Below are positions 54,209 through 62,514 of a stretch of 64,000 bases of DNA, piece after piece (the first letter of the stretch is position 1; every line of letters starts with the position of its first letter). The stretch is from UBA7803 sp041690675. GTDB lineage: Bacteria; Pseudomonadota; Gammaproteobacteria; Pseudomonadales; Azotimanducaceae. A program made the position numbers and the translations under genes. Location: NCBI GenBank assembly GCA_041690675.1, contig JAWLGU010000004.1, forward strand, positions 34,841-98,840. Direction: 5' to 3'. Under the pieces are notes generated by a model, which saw nothing but the letters and a program-made list of their open reading frames with translations, was not told where the DNA came from and searched no databases.

Positions 54209-55444
54209 ATGGCGCTCATCGTTCAGAAGTACGGCGGTACCAGCGTCGGCAGCGTGGAGCGCATCCACGCCGTGGCGGATCGGGTCCTCGGTTACCTGGA
54301 GCGCGGGCACCGAGTGGTGGTGGTGGTTTCCGCCATGAGCGGCGAGACCAACCGTCTCGTAGAGCTCGGCCGCTCGGTTTCCGCTCGGCCGCTGCCGCGG
54401 GAGATGGACGTGCTGCAGGCCGCTGGCGAGCAAGTCACCGTGGCCCTGCTGGCCATGGCACTCTCGGACCGTGGTCATCCCGCCAAGTCCTACCTGGCGG
54501 ACCAGGTGGCCATCCGCACGGATTCCAGCTTCGGCCGGGCCCGGATCAATGGCATCGATACCGAGCGTCTGCAGGCGGATCTCGCGCGCGGCATCGTTCC
54601 GGTGGTGGCCGGATTCCAGGGTGTGGACGGCGATGGCAACCTCACGACCCTCGGTCGCGGCGGTTCCGACACCACTGCGGTGGCCGTGGCGGCTGCGCTC
54701 GAGGCCGACGAGTGCGAGATCTGCACCGACGTGGACGGCGTCTACACCGCCGACCCCCGCATCGTCGAGGACGCCCGGCGCATGGACCACGTGACCTTCG
54801 AGGAGATGCTCGAGCTGGCGAGCCTCGGCTCCAAGGTGCTGCATCCGCGGTCGGTGGAGTTCGCCGGCAAGTACAAGGTTCCTCTCAGGGTGCTGTCGTC
54901 ATTCGAAGAGGGTTCCGGCACCCTGATTACCACGGAGACGAACGAGATGGAGCAGCCCATCGTGTCCGGCATCGCGCATTCCCGGGACGAGGCGAAGATC
55001 ACCATGTCCGGGGTGCCGGATGTCCCCGGGGTCGCATCACGCATCCTCGGACCCATCGGCCGCGCGCCCATTGAGGTGGACATGATCGTCCAGAACACCG
55101 GGGCCGACGGACTCACCGATTTCACCTTCACGGTGAAGCGCGACGACTACGAGCGCGCCCTGGAGCTGCTCGGCCCGGTGCGCGAGGAGCTCGGCGCGCG
55201 GTCGCTTTCCGGCGACAATCGCATCGTCAAGGTGTCGGTGGTGGGTGTGGGCATGCGTTCCCACGCCGGAGTGGCCACTCGCGTCTTCGACGCCCTGGCC
55301 GCGGAGAACATCAACATCCAGATGATCTCCACCTCGGAGATCAAGATCTCGGTGGTGGTGGCGGAGCGCTACCTCGAGCTGGCCGTGCGCGCGATTCACG
55401 ACGAGTTCGGGCTGGGCGAGGAGCACGTCACCGCCGAGGCGTAG
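54209..55444 (+). CDS. lysC: Aspartate kinase LysC
   Basis: First enzyme of the aspartate pathway to lysine, threonine and methionine; it feeds the dap genes at the start of this window. The product is 411 aa, matching Pseudomonas LysC. The kinase domain has VQKYGGTSVGSVERI, VVVSAMSGETNRL, GRGGSDTTAVAVAAAL and CEICTDVDGVYTADPRI. Two C-terminal ACT domains (about 265-405) carry feedback sites (HAGVATRVFDALAAENINIQMISTSEIKISV, in two parts). In Pseudomonas csrA and tRNA-Ser(GCU) follow; here a regulator gene follows after 16 bp. Confidence 0.97.
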   Translation: MALIVQKYGGTSVGSVERIHAVADRVLGYLERGHRVVVVVSAMSGETNRLVELGRSVSARPLPREMDVLQAAGEQVTVALLAMALSDRGHPAKSYLADQVAIRTDSSFGRARINGIDTERLQADLARGIVPVVAGFQGVDGDGNLTTLGRGGSDTTAVAVAAALEADECEICTDVDGVYTADPRIVEDARRMDHVTFEEMLELASLGSKVLHPRSVEFAGKYKVPLRVLSSFEEGSGTLITTETNEMEQPIVSGIAHSRDEAKITMSGVPDVPGVASRILGPIGRAPIEVDMIVQNTGADGLTDFTFTVKRDDYERALELLGPVREELGARSLSGDNRIVKVSVVGVGMRSHAGVATRVFDALAAENINIQMISTSEIKISVVVAERYLELAVRAIHDEFGLGEEHVTAEA

Positions 55445-55460
55445 GTCCGCGAGGCCAGCG

Positions 55461-57170
55461 GTGGATCACCAGCTCATTGCCCAGATCTACACGGCGGGTG
55501 TCGATCCCGCGCGGTTCGAGGACCTGCTGAACGTCTGGGCCGACAAGATCGTCGCCAACCACGTGCTGGGAGAGCCGGCGGCGCTGGATCGCCCGGAAAT
55601 CGTCGCGCACATCCGTCAGGCGCTCTTCGTACTGGATGGTATGGATTCGGAAACCGGGTCCGCGGACGGGGGGGACGACGACCGCTGGACGAGCAGCCCG
55701 TATGCCGTTCTCCTGTGTGACGGGCAGGGACGCATTCACGGCGCCAACCCCGCCGCGCGCAGCCGCTACAGTGTGCAGCACGTGGCTGAGCTGCCATTCG
55801 ATGCCGACGCCATCGAAGCAATCCTGCGTCAAGCGTCCAGGCTGGCGAACGGTCCGGGAACCCCTGCCGTGATCGTCGCCCGCAATCGTTCACTCGACCA
55901 GCGGACGGTGTTGTCGTTGCAGTATCACGCGAACCGGACCGCGGCCGGCGGCTCCGGCGAGCGGGTGCGCCTGACGAGCAACGAGCTGCATTGGCCGAAC
56001 GAGCTGAATCGAATCCTTCAGAGCACGTTCGGTCTCTCCACGGCCGAGTGCGCGGTGATGCAGCTCATGGCGGAGGGCGCGAGCGTCGCCAAGGTGGCGG
56101 AGCAGCGCGGCAGCTCCGTGGCGACCGTGAGGGTTCAGGTGCGGTCCATCTACGACAAGACCGGCGTGCGCAGCCAGCCCGAGCTGTTGCGGCTGGCCAT
56201 CAGCTTTGCCAGTCTGTTTCATCGTTCGGGGCCGACGGGCGCGGATGGCGATGACGGCCTGGAGCCGAGTCATCACCCGACGGCGGCGGAACGCCACCTG
56301 CTCATGCTCCCGGACGGCCGGCGGCTGGATTACTCGGATCTGGGAGATCCCCGGGGACACCCGGTGGTGTTTCTCCACGACGAGTATTACGGGGATTGCT
56401 GGGCCAGGGAAACCGTCGCTTCGGCCACGGCCCGGGGGCTGCGCATCATCACGCCGGCCCGGGCGCACTACGGGCGGAGTGACGGCTACCCGCTCGGCGT
56501 GGAGACAACCGAGCAGTTCGCGAGCGATCTCGAGGTACTGCTCCACCATATCGGCATCAGTCGCTTCACGCTGCTGGCGCGGCGCACGGGCTTCCGCTTT
56601 GCCGTGGAGGTTGGGCACCGGATGGGTGATCGGGTGACCGGGGCCGTTGCTCTTTCGCCCGGACTGCCGGCGCAATCCGCCGAGGACTACCGGCACATGA
56701 CCCGCCTGGCCCGGTTCATCTCTCTGGCGGTGTTCAAGAATCCGGCGCTGCTGGAGCTGGTCTGCAAGGCGGGCATCCGCTACTTCCGGCAGATGGGTCC
56801 GAAGAAGCTGGCTCAGCTCCTCAACAGGGGGTGCGCAGAGGATCTGGCGGTGCTGGAAGATCCCCGGCAGTGGGCGCTCATCCGCCGAGGCATGGAGTTC
56901 TCGTCCGTCAACGGCTACCTCGGCTACATCCACGACGTCGCGCACGATCCGGTTCGGGCCTGGCGCCGGACCGTGAGCTGTCCCGTGCACATCCGCTGCC
57001 TCATCGGCGCCAGGGACCCTCACGACCGTGCCCGGCGCGCCCAGCGATGCATCGACGCCGGCGCCGACCTCAGTGTGGCGTTGGTCGAGGGTGCCGGTCA
57101 GCTCTTCTTCTACGCCCATGCGCGGCACGTGCTCGACGAGCTGCGCGCGGTGAACGCCGGCACGCTCTGA
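55461..57170 (+). CDS. PAS-like/LuxR-type HTH regulator fused to a degenerate alpha/beta-hydrolase domain
   Basis: 569-aa protein of unusual build. Residues about 75-165 look like a PAS-type sensor (YAVLLCDGQGRIHGANPAAR). Residues 190-248 are a LuxR/FixJ helix-turn-helix (FGLSTAECAVMQLMAEGASV...VAEQRGSSVATVRVQVRSIYDKTGV). Residues 279-565 are an alpha/beta-hydrolase fold (DLGDPRGHPVVFLHDEYYG; LIGARDPHDRA). The nucleophile elbow reads LLARRTGF (371-378), with Arg375 where GxSxG has Ser, and the catalytic His is Gln547 (EGAGQLFFY); Asp519 is kept. The hydrolase part is therefore probably a ligand-binding sensor, not an enzyme. It occupies the place of csrA after lysC. Target genes are unknown; the downstream lipoprotein gene is a candidate. 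Confidence 0.82.
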   Translation: MDHQLIAQIYTAGVDPARFEDLLNVWADKIVANHVLGEPAALDRPEIVAHIRQALFVLDGMDSETGSADGGDDDRWTSSPYAVLLCDGQGRIHGANPAARSRYSVQHVAELPFDADAIEAILRQASRLANGPGTPAVIVARNRSLDQRTVLSLQYHANRTAAGGSGERVRLTSNELHWPNELNRILQSTFGLSTAECAVMQLMAEGASVAKVAEQRGSSVATVRVQVRSIYDKTGVRSQPELLRLAISFASLFHRSGPTGADGDDGLEPSHHPTAAERHLLMLPDGRRLDYSDLGDPRGHPVVFLHDEYYGDCWARETVASATARGLRIITPARAHYGRSDGYPLGVETTEQFASDLEVLLHHIGISRFTLLARRTGFRFAVEVGHRMGDRVTGAVALSPGLPAQSAEDYRHMTRLARFISLAVFKNPALLELVCKAGIRYFRQMGPKKLAQLLNRGCAEDLAVLEDPRQWALIRRGMEFSSVNGYLGYIHDVAHDPVRAWRRTVSCPVHIRCLIGARDPHDRARRAQRCIDAGADLSVALVEGAGQLFFYAHARHVLDELRAVNAGTL

Positions 57171-57318
57171 GCGAGAACCATTTCGCAGTCTCGCATGGCA
57201 CTCACGACGCGTACCCAAACTGAGGTATGCGTGGCTCTTACCGCATTACTAGTCTCCTCCCCGCAACGAAGCGGGCGCCACGATGGCCGCCCCGAATCAT
57301 TTGGAGGAGACGAGCCTG

Positions 57319-59349
57319 ATGGAGAGACATGAGTCGAAATGGCGCGGTACGCGCTGGAGACGGAGCCTTGTGATATTGGGAGCCGCCATCGTGCTGGCGG
57401 CGTGCAGCGGCGGCAATGGCGGCGGCAGCGCCATTGGAGGCGGTGGCACCCCGCCGCCCGGCGGTGGCGGCTCCGAGGCGACCACCATCGAGGGAGTCGC
57501 GTCGGCCCCGGCCTCGGGCGTTGCGCTGTTCGAGCCCAGTAGCCCGTTCCAGGTTGCGCTCGAATTCTTCGTTCCTCCCGCTGCTGCGGCCATCACCGGG
57601 CTCGAGCCGGTGGGCGGCGCCACCGTGGAGCTCGTCCGCATCGACGACAACGGTGACCAGGTGGGCGATGTGCTGGCCACGACCACCACGTCCACGACCG
57701 GCAACTACACCCTCAATGTGCCGGCAGGCGTGAATCTGGCGGGCAACCTGGTGGTGCGCATCCAGGGTCTCGGCGGCGTGCAGATGCGGGCGCAGGCGGT
57801 CACCCAGGAGGTGGACATCTCCCCGGTGTCGGAGTTCGTGCTGCAGAAGTTCATCGACAACGGTGCGGACCTGGAGAACCTCACCACCAGCACCGTGGTT
57901 GAGCTGAAAGGCCGGGTGGAAGAGTTCGATCTCACGGCCGGGGCGGACCTGACCCAGATGCTCGCCACCCTGGAAGCGGAGACCGGGGACTTCGTGGATG
58001 CACAGATCTACGCCGCGCAGTCCGCGCCAGGAAATGCCGCTAACGTGGCGGGTGGTTACCACGCTACCGAACTCGGCTTCCGCCTCCACGATGCGGACAA
58101 TGGTACCGGCGGCGACGTGGAGATCGAGATCTACCGCATGCACGACATGACCCTGTCGGACGGCGGCAGCGGTTCGGTGGACGTCGCCTTGGGCGGCGAG
58201 GACTCGGCAGGAGCGCTGCTGTCTCACTTCGGGGCCTACTCTCTGCGCTACGAGGCCGGCGTCGAGGTTTTCGAGGAGACGTTCACTGCGCCTTTGAGCG
58301 AACAGGGCGTGCTGATGGTCGAATCTCCCTTCGAGGAGGATATCGATGGCGACTACGGCTGGCGTCAGCCGCCGAGCGTGCTGCGTCTGCAGAAAGCCAC
58401 CAGCGCCAACGTTCTGGCCGGAATCGCGGAGCAGGTCGAGGTCCGGTACCGCACCACGGACACCGACGAGGACGGTATTCCCGACGCCGTGGACCCGGAC
58501 CAGCGGGACGGCGACGAGGTGAGTCGCTCGCTGCTGCTGCTGGCGCAAGAGATCACCGATGCCAGCGTCTCCGGCCTCACCGGTGATTACGGCCGCGTCG
58601 GCTTCAGCACCGCCATGTCGAACGCGGGCTTCGTTGAGCTCGCCGTCGAGCGCAACAAGCTCACCTTTGATGGCGCCGGCGGCTTCGATGCCGGGGCCGG
58701 GACCTCCCACGAGCTCAGCTCCAGCGGCTATTCGAGCGTCGATTTCCTGGCGGAGAATGGCATGAGCTTCACCATGGACGTGGACGGCGACCTGCTGACC
58801 TTGAACGGGGGCGCGGTGGACGGCTTCGTTGCCGCCGACTACGGTCTGGTGGTGCTCAATGGTGCGTCCGCCACCGACGATGGCAACCCCAACGACGAGC
58901 TGTACCTGGATGCCGCCTTCGAAACGACCCTGGCGGTGAAGCTGCCCATCAGCATGTTGAACCTGGAGGGCCGGACGTACCGGGTCGTGTTCCTGGGCAT
59001 GGAGATGGACGGTTCGGCCTTCGCGGTCAGCAACACCCGCTTCGATTCCGTGCTTCGGGTGACCGGGGTCACCACCGGCGAGTTGGACGTCACCTCGTCC
59101 TATCTCCGCAAGGATGACATGTCTGCTCAGGTCGCCGTCGAGGTCGACTCCGACACGGCGTTGCCCGTGGAGATCGATCTGGCCGCAGACGGCGCCATGA
59201 CCATCACCCTGACGGACGATTGGGGAACGTTCCTGGTGGAGGGCTACATGAACCAGGACGGCAGCCTCGGCGTCTTCCACACCCGGTATGCGGATACGGG
59301 TGCCGAACCCATCGAGGTCGGCATGCTGATGCTGGTGGAGATTCCCTAG
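57319..59349 (+). CDS. Large lipoprotein of unknown function with Ca-binding thrombospondin-3-like motif
   Basis: 676 aa from an ATG at 57319 with GGAGGAG upstream. A lipobox (IVLAACSGG, Cys at about residue 29) is followed by a Gly/Pro-rich linker (GGNGGGSAIGGGGTPPPGGGG, in two runs) that should extend it from the membrane. A carboxypeptidase-regulatory-like beta domain follows (about 85-150, GATVELVRIDDNG..TGNYTLNVPAG). A TSP3/EF-like acidic motif occurs near residue 393 (TDTDEDGIPDAVDPDQRDGD). The rest is beta-rich, acidic and repetitive without a family I recognise. Residue 27 is Ala, and with no Asp after the Cys, export to the outer membrane is likely. No catalytic motif is visible. Confidence 0.75.
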   Translation: MERHESKWRGTRWRRSLVILGAAIVLAACSGGNGGGSAIGGGGTPPPGGGGSEATTIEGVASAPASGVALFEPSSPFQVALEFFVPPAAAAITGLEPVGGATVELVRIDDNGDQVGDVLATTTTSTTGNYTLNVPAGVNLAGNLVVRIQGLGGVQMRAQAVTQEVDISPVSEFVLQKFIDNGADLENLTTSTVVELKGRVEEFDLTAGADLTQMLATLEAETGDFVDAQIYAAQSAPGNAANVAGGYHATELGFRLHDADNGTGGDVEIEIYRMHDMTLSDGGSGSVDVALGGEDSAGALLSHFGAYSLRYEAGVEVFEETFTAPLSEQGVLMVESPFEEDIDGDYGWRQPPSVLRLQKATSANVLAGIAEQVEVRYRTTDTDEDGIPDAVDPDQRDGDEVSRSLLLLAQEITDASVSGLTGDYGRVGFSTAMSNAGFVELAVERNKLTFDGAGGFDAGAGTSHELSSSGYSSVDFLAENGMSFTMDVDGDLLTLNGGAVDGFVAADYGLVVLNGASATDDGNPNDELYLDAAFETTLAVKLPISMLNLEGRTYRVVFLGMEMDGSAFAVSNTRFDSVLRVTGVTTGELDVTSSYLRKDDMSAQVAVEVDSDTALPVEIDLAADGAMTITLTDDWGTFLVEGYMNQDGSLGVFHTRYADTGAEPIEVGMLMLVEIP

Positions 59350-59369
59350 CGTTACCGGATCGCGAACCC

Positions 59370-59397
59370 GGCCCGGGGCCCTTAAGGGTCCTGGGCC
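59370..59397 (+). terminator. Hairpin downstream of the lipoprotein gene
   Basis: A 12-bp stem (59370-59381 with 59386-59397) closed by a TTAA loop; ten Watson-Crick pairs and two G-U pairs in RNA. It begins 20 bp after the lipoprotein stop. No T-run follows, so Rho-independent termination would be inefficient, but it is the obvious 3' structure of this transcript. Confidence 0.5.
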
Positions 59398-59523
59398 AGG
59401 CCTTGTGGGCCCCGTGATCGGTCAAAACCACGAAGTATCAAACGCTCGCTCACACGCTCCTCCTGGAAAGTAGCTTTACCGGCCCATGGCCAGGTCAGCG
59501 ATCAATCAGAAGAGGAGACACAC

Positions 59524-60144
59524 ATGAAAGTCCTAGCGAGCCTGCTCGCCGCCCTGCTGCTCGGCTCCGCGTTGAGCGCTCAGGCGGTGCTCATGGAGTA
59601 TCAGATCAGCGGCACCGCAAGCGGAGCGATAGACGGCGAGGCCTTCAACAACCAGGCGTTCTCGATCGACCTGATCGGTGACACCGCCAATTTCCACAGC
59701 ACCTTCGTCGAAACGATAGACCCGCTGGAGAGCGCCAGCATCACGGTTGCCGGGTTCGGCACCGCGAACTTCCCGGTCCCCATGAGAATCGGGATAAACA
59801 ACGACGTCAGCACGACCGATGACAGCAGGGTGTTCTTTTCCCTCAGCGACGAGCTGGGCGGACTGGACCTGCTCCACATCGACGTGAGCGCGCCGCTGGA
59901 TCTGACGAGCGAGTTCGGGCCGGTCGTGGCGATCGGTTCCATCCGCGTCACCGACCTGTTCCATTTCATTCCGCTGTCGTTCGGGGAGCTCTCGTTCGAT
60001 GCCGCATCGGACGTCCTGCTGCAGGGCAGACTCGCTGCCTCCGTGCCTGAGCCCGGCTCGTTGGGGCTCTTCGGCGCCGGTGCCGCGTGCCTGGCGCTGG
60101 CGCGGCGCACCCGTCGGATGCGCTGTCGGCAACGACGGATGTAG
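59524..60144 (+). CDS. PEP-CTERM sorting domain protein
   Basis: 206-aa secreted protein of unknown function. A signal peptide ends ALSAQA (about residue 22). The middle is a beta-rich domain (about 25-170) without Cys. The C-terminus is a classic PEP-CTERM signal: VPEPGSLGLFGAGAACLALARRTRR, that is a Pro-Glu-Pro box, a hydrophobic helix and an Arg cluster (written in parts: VPEPGSLGL, then ALARRTRR). Such proteins are processed by exosortase (XrtA/EpsH) in organisms that make matching exopolysaccharide, so an exosortase locus is predicted elsewhere. A GAGGAG ribosome site precedes the ATG. Confidence 0.88.
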   Translation: MKVLASLLAALLLGSALSAQAVLMEYQISGTASGAIDGEAFNNQAFSIDLIGDTANFHSTFVETIDPLESASITVAGFGTANFPVPMRIGINNDVSTTDDSRVFFSLSDELGGLDLLHIDVSAPLDLTSEFGPVVAIGSIRVTDLFHFIPLSFGELSFDAASDVLLQGRLAASVPEPGSLGLFGAGAACLALARRTRRMRCRQRRM

Positions 60145-60161
60145 CCCCTAGAACTATGGGG

Positions 60162-60189
60162 GGCGGACGGGAAGGGATTACCGCCGCCG
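60162..60189. repeat. tRNA-Ser 3'-end-like repeat, distal copy
   Basis: This 28-bp stretch matches 63738-63765 at 25 of 28 positions, including the exact junction in which AGGGATT (T-arm of tRNA-Ser, minus strand) runs into ACCGCCGCCG instead of the tRNA sequence CGAACCC. It lies in the 265-bp gap after the PEP-CTERM gene. It may be a remnant of an attachment site or a dispersed repeat. Confidence 0.6.
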
Positions 60190-60203
60190 ACATACTTCCA
60201 TAG

Positions 60204-60229
60204 CGCTCGCCGGCTTCTGCCGGCGAGCG
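60204..60229 (+). repeat. Perfect 11-bp inverted repeat (hairpin)
   Basis: CGCTCGCCGGC (60204-60214), loop TTCT, then GCCGGCGAGCG (60219-60229). It lies about 60 bp after the PEP-CTERM stop. There is no T-run, so it may be a terminator without a tail or a REP-like element. The rest of the 60145-60409 gap holds only the tRNA-like repeat and, near the end, a good ribosome site (GAGGGGAT) for the next gene. Confidence 0.65.
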
Positions 60230-60409
60230 GACTCGCGGATGCGTCCGCACCCATCGGCTGGCCGCAATCTGCGTCTCGGCTGACGAACGGGGACGGTGTC
60301 GTCAGGGCCGGGGAGAGCGCAGATGAACCGCAGGAAACCGTCGCAGTTGACCGTTTTCTCCGGATGCGGTTCTAATCTGACCCTCCGCACACAACAGAGG
60401 GGATAGCCG

Positions 60410-61015
60410 ATGGTCCAGACCCAGACCCAGACCCACGACCACGAGATCGTTTCGATCTACCCGTTCACCGATGATGAAGTGGACGCCCTTATGACCCATG
60501 CTCACGAGGCCGTGCTGATGTGGGCGACCAAGGACGGCTGGCCGGTTGGTGTCACTCACGCGTTCTACTGGAAGAACGGCAAGATCTGGCTGACCTTCGC
60601 CGAGCATCGGCACCGCGCCGCCGCCATCCGCCGCGACCCACGGGTTTCGGTCAACGTGAGCAGCACCAGCTACGGTGCCGATGCGCCGGAGGGGTTGCCC
60701 ACCGGTGCCATCACCTTCAAGGGGACGGTCGAGTTCTTCAACGACGACGCCACGAAGGCCTGGTTCTACCCAGCGCTGTCGAAGAAGGTGAGCCCGACGG
60801 ACGAGAACTTCGAGGCGTACTTCAACGACCTGCTCGACTCACCGCTACGGACGATCATCGCCGTCACTCCCGTGAAGAAGATCATGTACAACTCGGGGAC
60901 GGCGGGCCGGCACATGGCGGGCACCATCAGCGAAGAGGAGCTCGGCGAGCGGCTGGAGGCCGATCGTGAACGCATGAACGAGCTGCGGCGCCAACGCGGC
61001 CTGGAAGAGCGCTGA
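60410..61015 (+). CDS. Pyridoxamine 5'-phosphate oxidase-like (PPOX superfamily) flavoprotein
   Basis: 201 aa with the split-barrel flavin-binding pattern: VLMWATKDGWPVGVTHAFYWKNGKIWLTFAE (about residues 35-65, in parts) followed by HRHRAAAIRRDPRVSVNVSS and GAITFKGTVEFF. The pattern DGWPVGVT / KIWLTF / K-x-x-x-I-R-x-DPRVSV is typical of F420- or FMN-binding oxidoreductases that are not PdxH. The N-terminus encodes a short repeat (QTQTQTHDH) from CAGACC hexamers. The C-terminal 30 residues form a charged helix. The substrate is unknown. It is convergent with the photolyase gene, with 33 bp between. Confidence 0.8.
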   Translation: MVQTQTQTHDHEIVSIYPFTDDEVDALMTHAHEAVLMWATKDGWPVGVTHAFYWKNGKIWLTFAEHRHRAAAIRRDPRVSVNVSSTSYGADAPEGLPTGAITFKGTVEFFNDDATKAWFYPALSKKVSPTDENFEAYFNDLLDSPLRTIIAVTPVKKIMYNSGTAGRHMAGTISEEELGERLEADRERMNELRRQRGLEER

Positions 61016-61048
61016 GCGCCGCAACCTGGCATGAACGGGCGCGCGCTA

Positions 61049-62473
61049 TCAGGCTCGTGCGGCGGCTCGGTACACTCCCAGCGCCCGCTCCCGGGCGGCC
61101 CGGTCCTCGACGACGGGTCTCGCGTAGCCCTTCACGCGATGGTGAAACGGTTCCATCAGCGCCTCGAGCGGAGCATCCGCAAGCTCTGGAACCCAACGGC
61201 GGATGAAGATGCCTTCCGGGTCGAACCGCCGCGCCTGGGCCAGCGGGCTGAAGATCCGGAAGTAAGGAGCGGCGTCCGTGCCCGTGGACGCTGACCACTG
61301 CCAGCCGCCGTTGTTGGCTGCGAAGTCGCCGTCGACCAGCAGATTCATGAAATGCCGTTCACCGGCTCGCCAGTCGATGAGCAGGTGCTTGGTGAGGAAC
61401 ATGGCGGTGAGCATGCGCAGCCGGTTGTGCATCCACCCCGTGGCGATGAGCTGGCGCATGGCGGCATCCACCAGAGGGTATCCGGTGCGCCCCTGCTTCC
61501 AGGCCTCGACGTCCGCCGGCGTGTGGCGCCAGGGCAGCCGGTCCAGACGCCGGCGGAAGGCCTGCCCCCGGCTGAGCCGGGGGAACTGCGCAATGACGTG
61601 CCGGTAGAAGTCGCGCCAGATGAGCTCGTTGATCCAGGTCGCGATGCCGGGATTACCGCCGGTCACCCGGCCGTCGTTGGCGTGGAGCGCGGCCTCGAGG
61701 CACTGCCGCGCGGAGATGCAGCCGGTGGATAGATAGGGCGACAAGGCGCTCGTGCCGTCGACGGCGGGAAAGTCACGGTCCAGGTGATAGCGGTGTACGC
61801 GCTCGGCCAAGTACCGCGTCAGCCGCAGCTCGGCTTCCTTCGAGCCGCCGGGCCACATTGCGGCCACCCGATCCCGCGGAACGCCGCCAGACCGATTCGG
61901 AATACGTGAGTCGCCCGCGTCCGGGCGGTCTTGCCGGCGCGGGGGCGGTAGGCATTGGCAGGCCGCGGACGAAACCTGCGCCAGCCATCGGCGCTTGAAC
62001 GGCGTGAACACCGTGTAGGGTTTGCCCTGGGCGGTGAGCACGGTACCTGGCGGCAGCAGCGTGCCGGCATGGTGGGTCGTGACGGTGATTCGCGCAGCTC
62101 GGCACGCCTGCCGCACGCAGTCGTCCCGCATCCGTTCGTTCAGTGGATACTCTTCGTTGAACGCGAGCGCGCCGGCATCGATCGACCGAGCCAGATTGAC
62201 CAGCCGGCGCGGCACCCCTTCGAACCAGGGCTCGTCGATGAGGCGGAACGGCACGCCCAGCGATTCCAGATCGGCGGCGAGGCGATGAAGGCTGTCCAGC
62301 AGGAAGGCCAGGCGGTTGTCGCCCACGTCGTGAGCACGCCACTGGCGATGGCAGATGCAGAACACGGCCACGGCCTCGCCGCGCTCCATGGCGTGGAACA
62401 GCGCCGGGTTGTCCGCCACCCGCAGGTCGTTGCGAAACCAGACCAGTGTGCGCGCCGGTCGCGTCGCGGGCAC
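61049..62473 (-). CDS. phrB: Deoxyribodipyrimidine photo-lyase (CPD photolyase)
   Basis: Light-dependent repair of cyclobutane pyrimidine dimers. The product is 474 aa, the class I size. The N-terminal antenna domain (about 1-130) begins TLVWFRNDLRVADNPAL. The FAD domain has TSALSPYLSTGCISARQC, ELIWRDFYRHVI, GRTGYPLVDAAMRQLIATGWMHNRLRM (parts) and the conserved WQWSASTGTDAAPYFRIF and NP-type C-terminal block. The Trp electron-transfer positions appear kept. The segment at about 165-205 is Arg/Pro-rich and poorly conserved. It is transcribed after the hydrolase gene on the same strand (41 bp gap). Confidence 0.95.
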   Translation of the reverse strand: MPATRPARTLVWFRNDLRVADNPALFHAMERGEAVAVFCICHRQWRAHDVGDNRLAFLLDSLHRLAADLESLGVPFRLIDEPWFEGVPRRLVNLARSIDAGALAFNEEYPLNERMRDDCVRQACRAARITVTTHHAGTLLPPGTVLTAQGKPYTVFTPFKRRWLAQVSSAACQCLPPPRRQDRPDAGDSRIPNRSGGVPRDRVAAMWPGGSKEAELRLTRYLAERVHRYHLDRDFPAVDGTSALSPYLSTGCISARQCLEAALHANDGRVTGGNPGIATWINELIWRDFYRHVIAQFPRLSRGQAFRRRLDRLPWRHTPADVEAWKQGRTGYPLVDAAMRQLIATGWMHNRLRMLTAMFLTKHLLIDWRAGERHFMNLLVDGDFAANNGGWQWSASTGTDAAPYFRIFSPLAQARRFDPEGIFIRRWVPELADAPLEALMEPFHHRVKGYARPVVEDRAARERALGVYRAAARA

Positions 62474-62514
62474 GATGCCTCCTATCTTCTACTGATCTGC
62501 GGTCGGATGCAGGT

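Noticed and set aside
56570..56600. Functional esterase domain in the LuxR-type fusion protein
   Set aside because: The elbow has Arg where the nucleophile Ser should be, and the His is Gln; an enzyme call would be wrong.
57260..57275. Terminator between the LuxR-type gene and the lipoprotein gene
   Set aside because: The CCCGC/GCGGG stem is only 5 bp with no T-run, and it lies close to the lipoprotein ribosome site; too weak to call.
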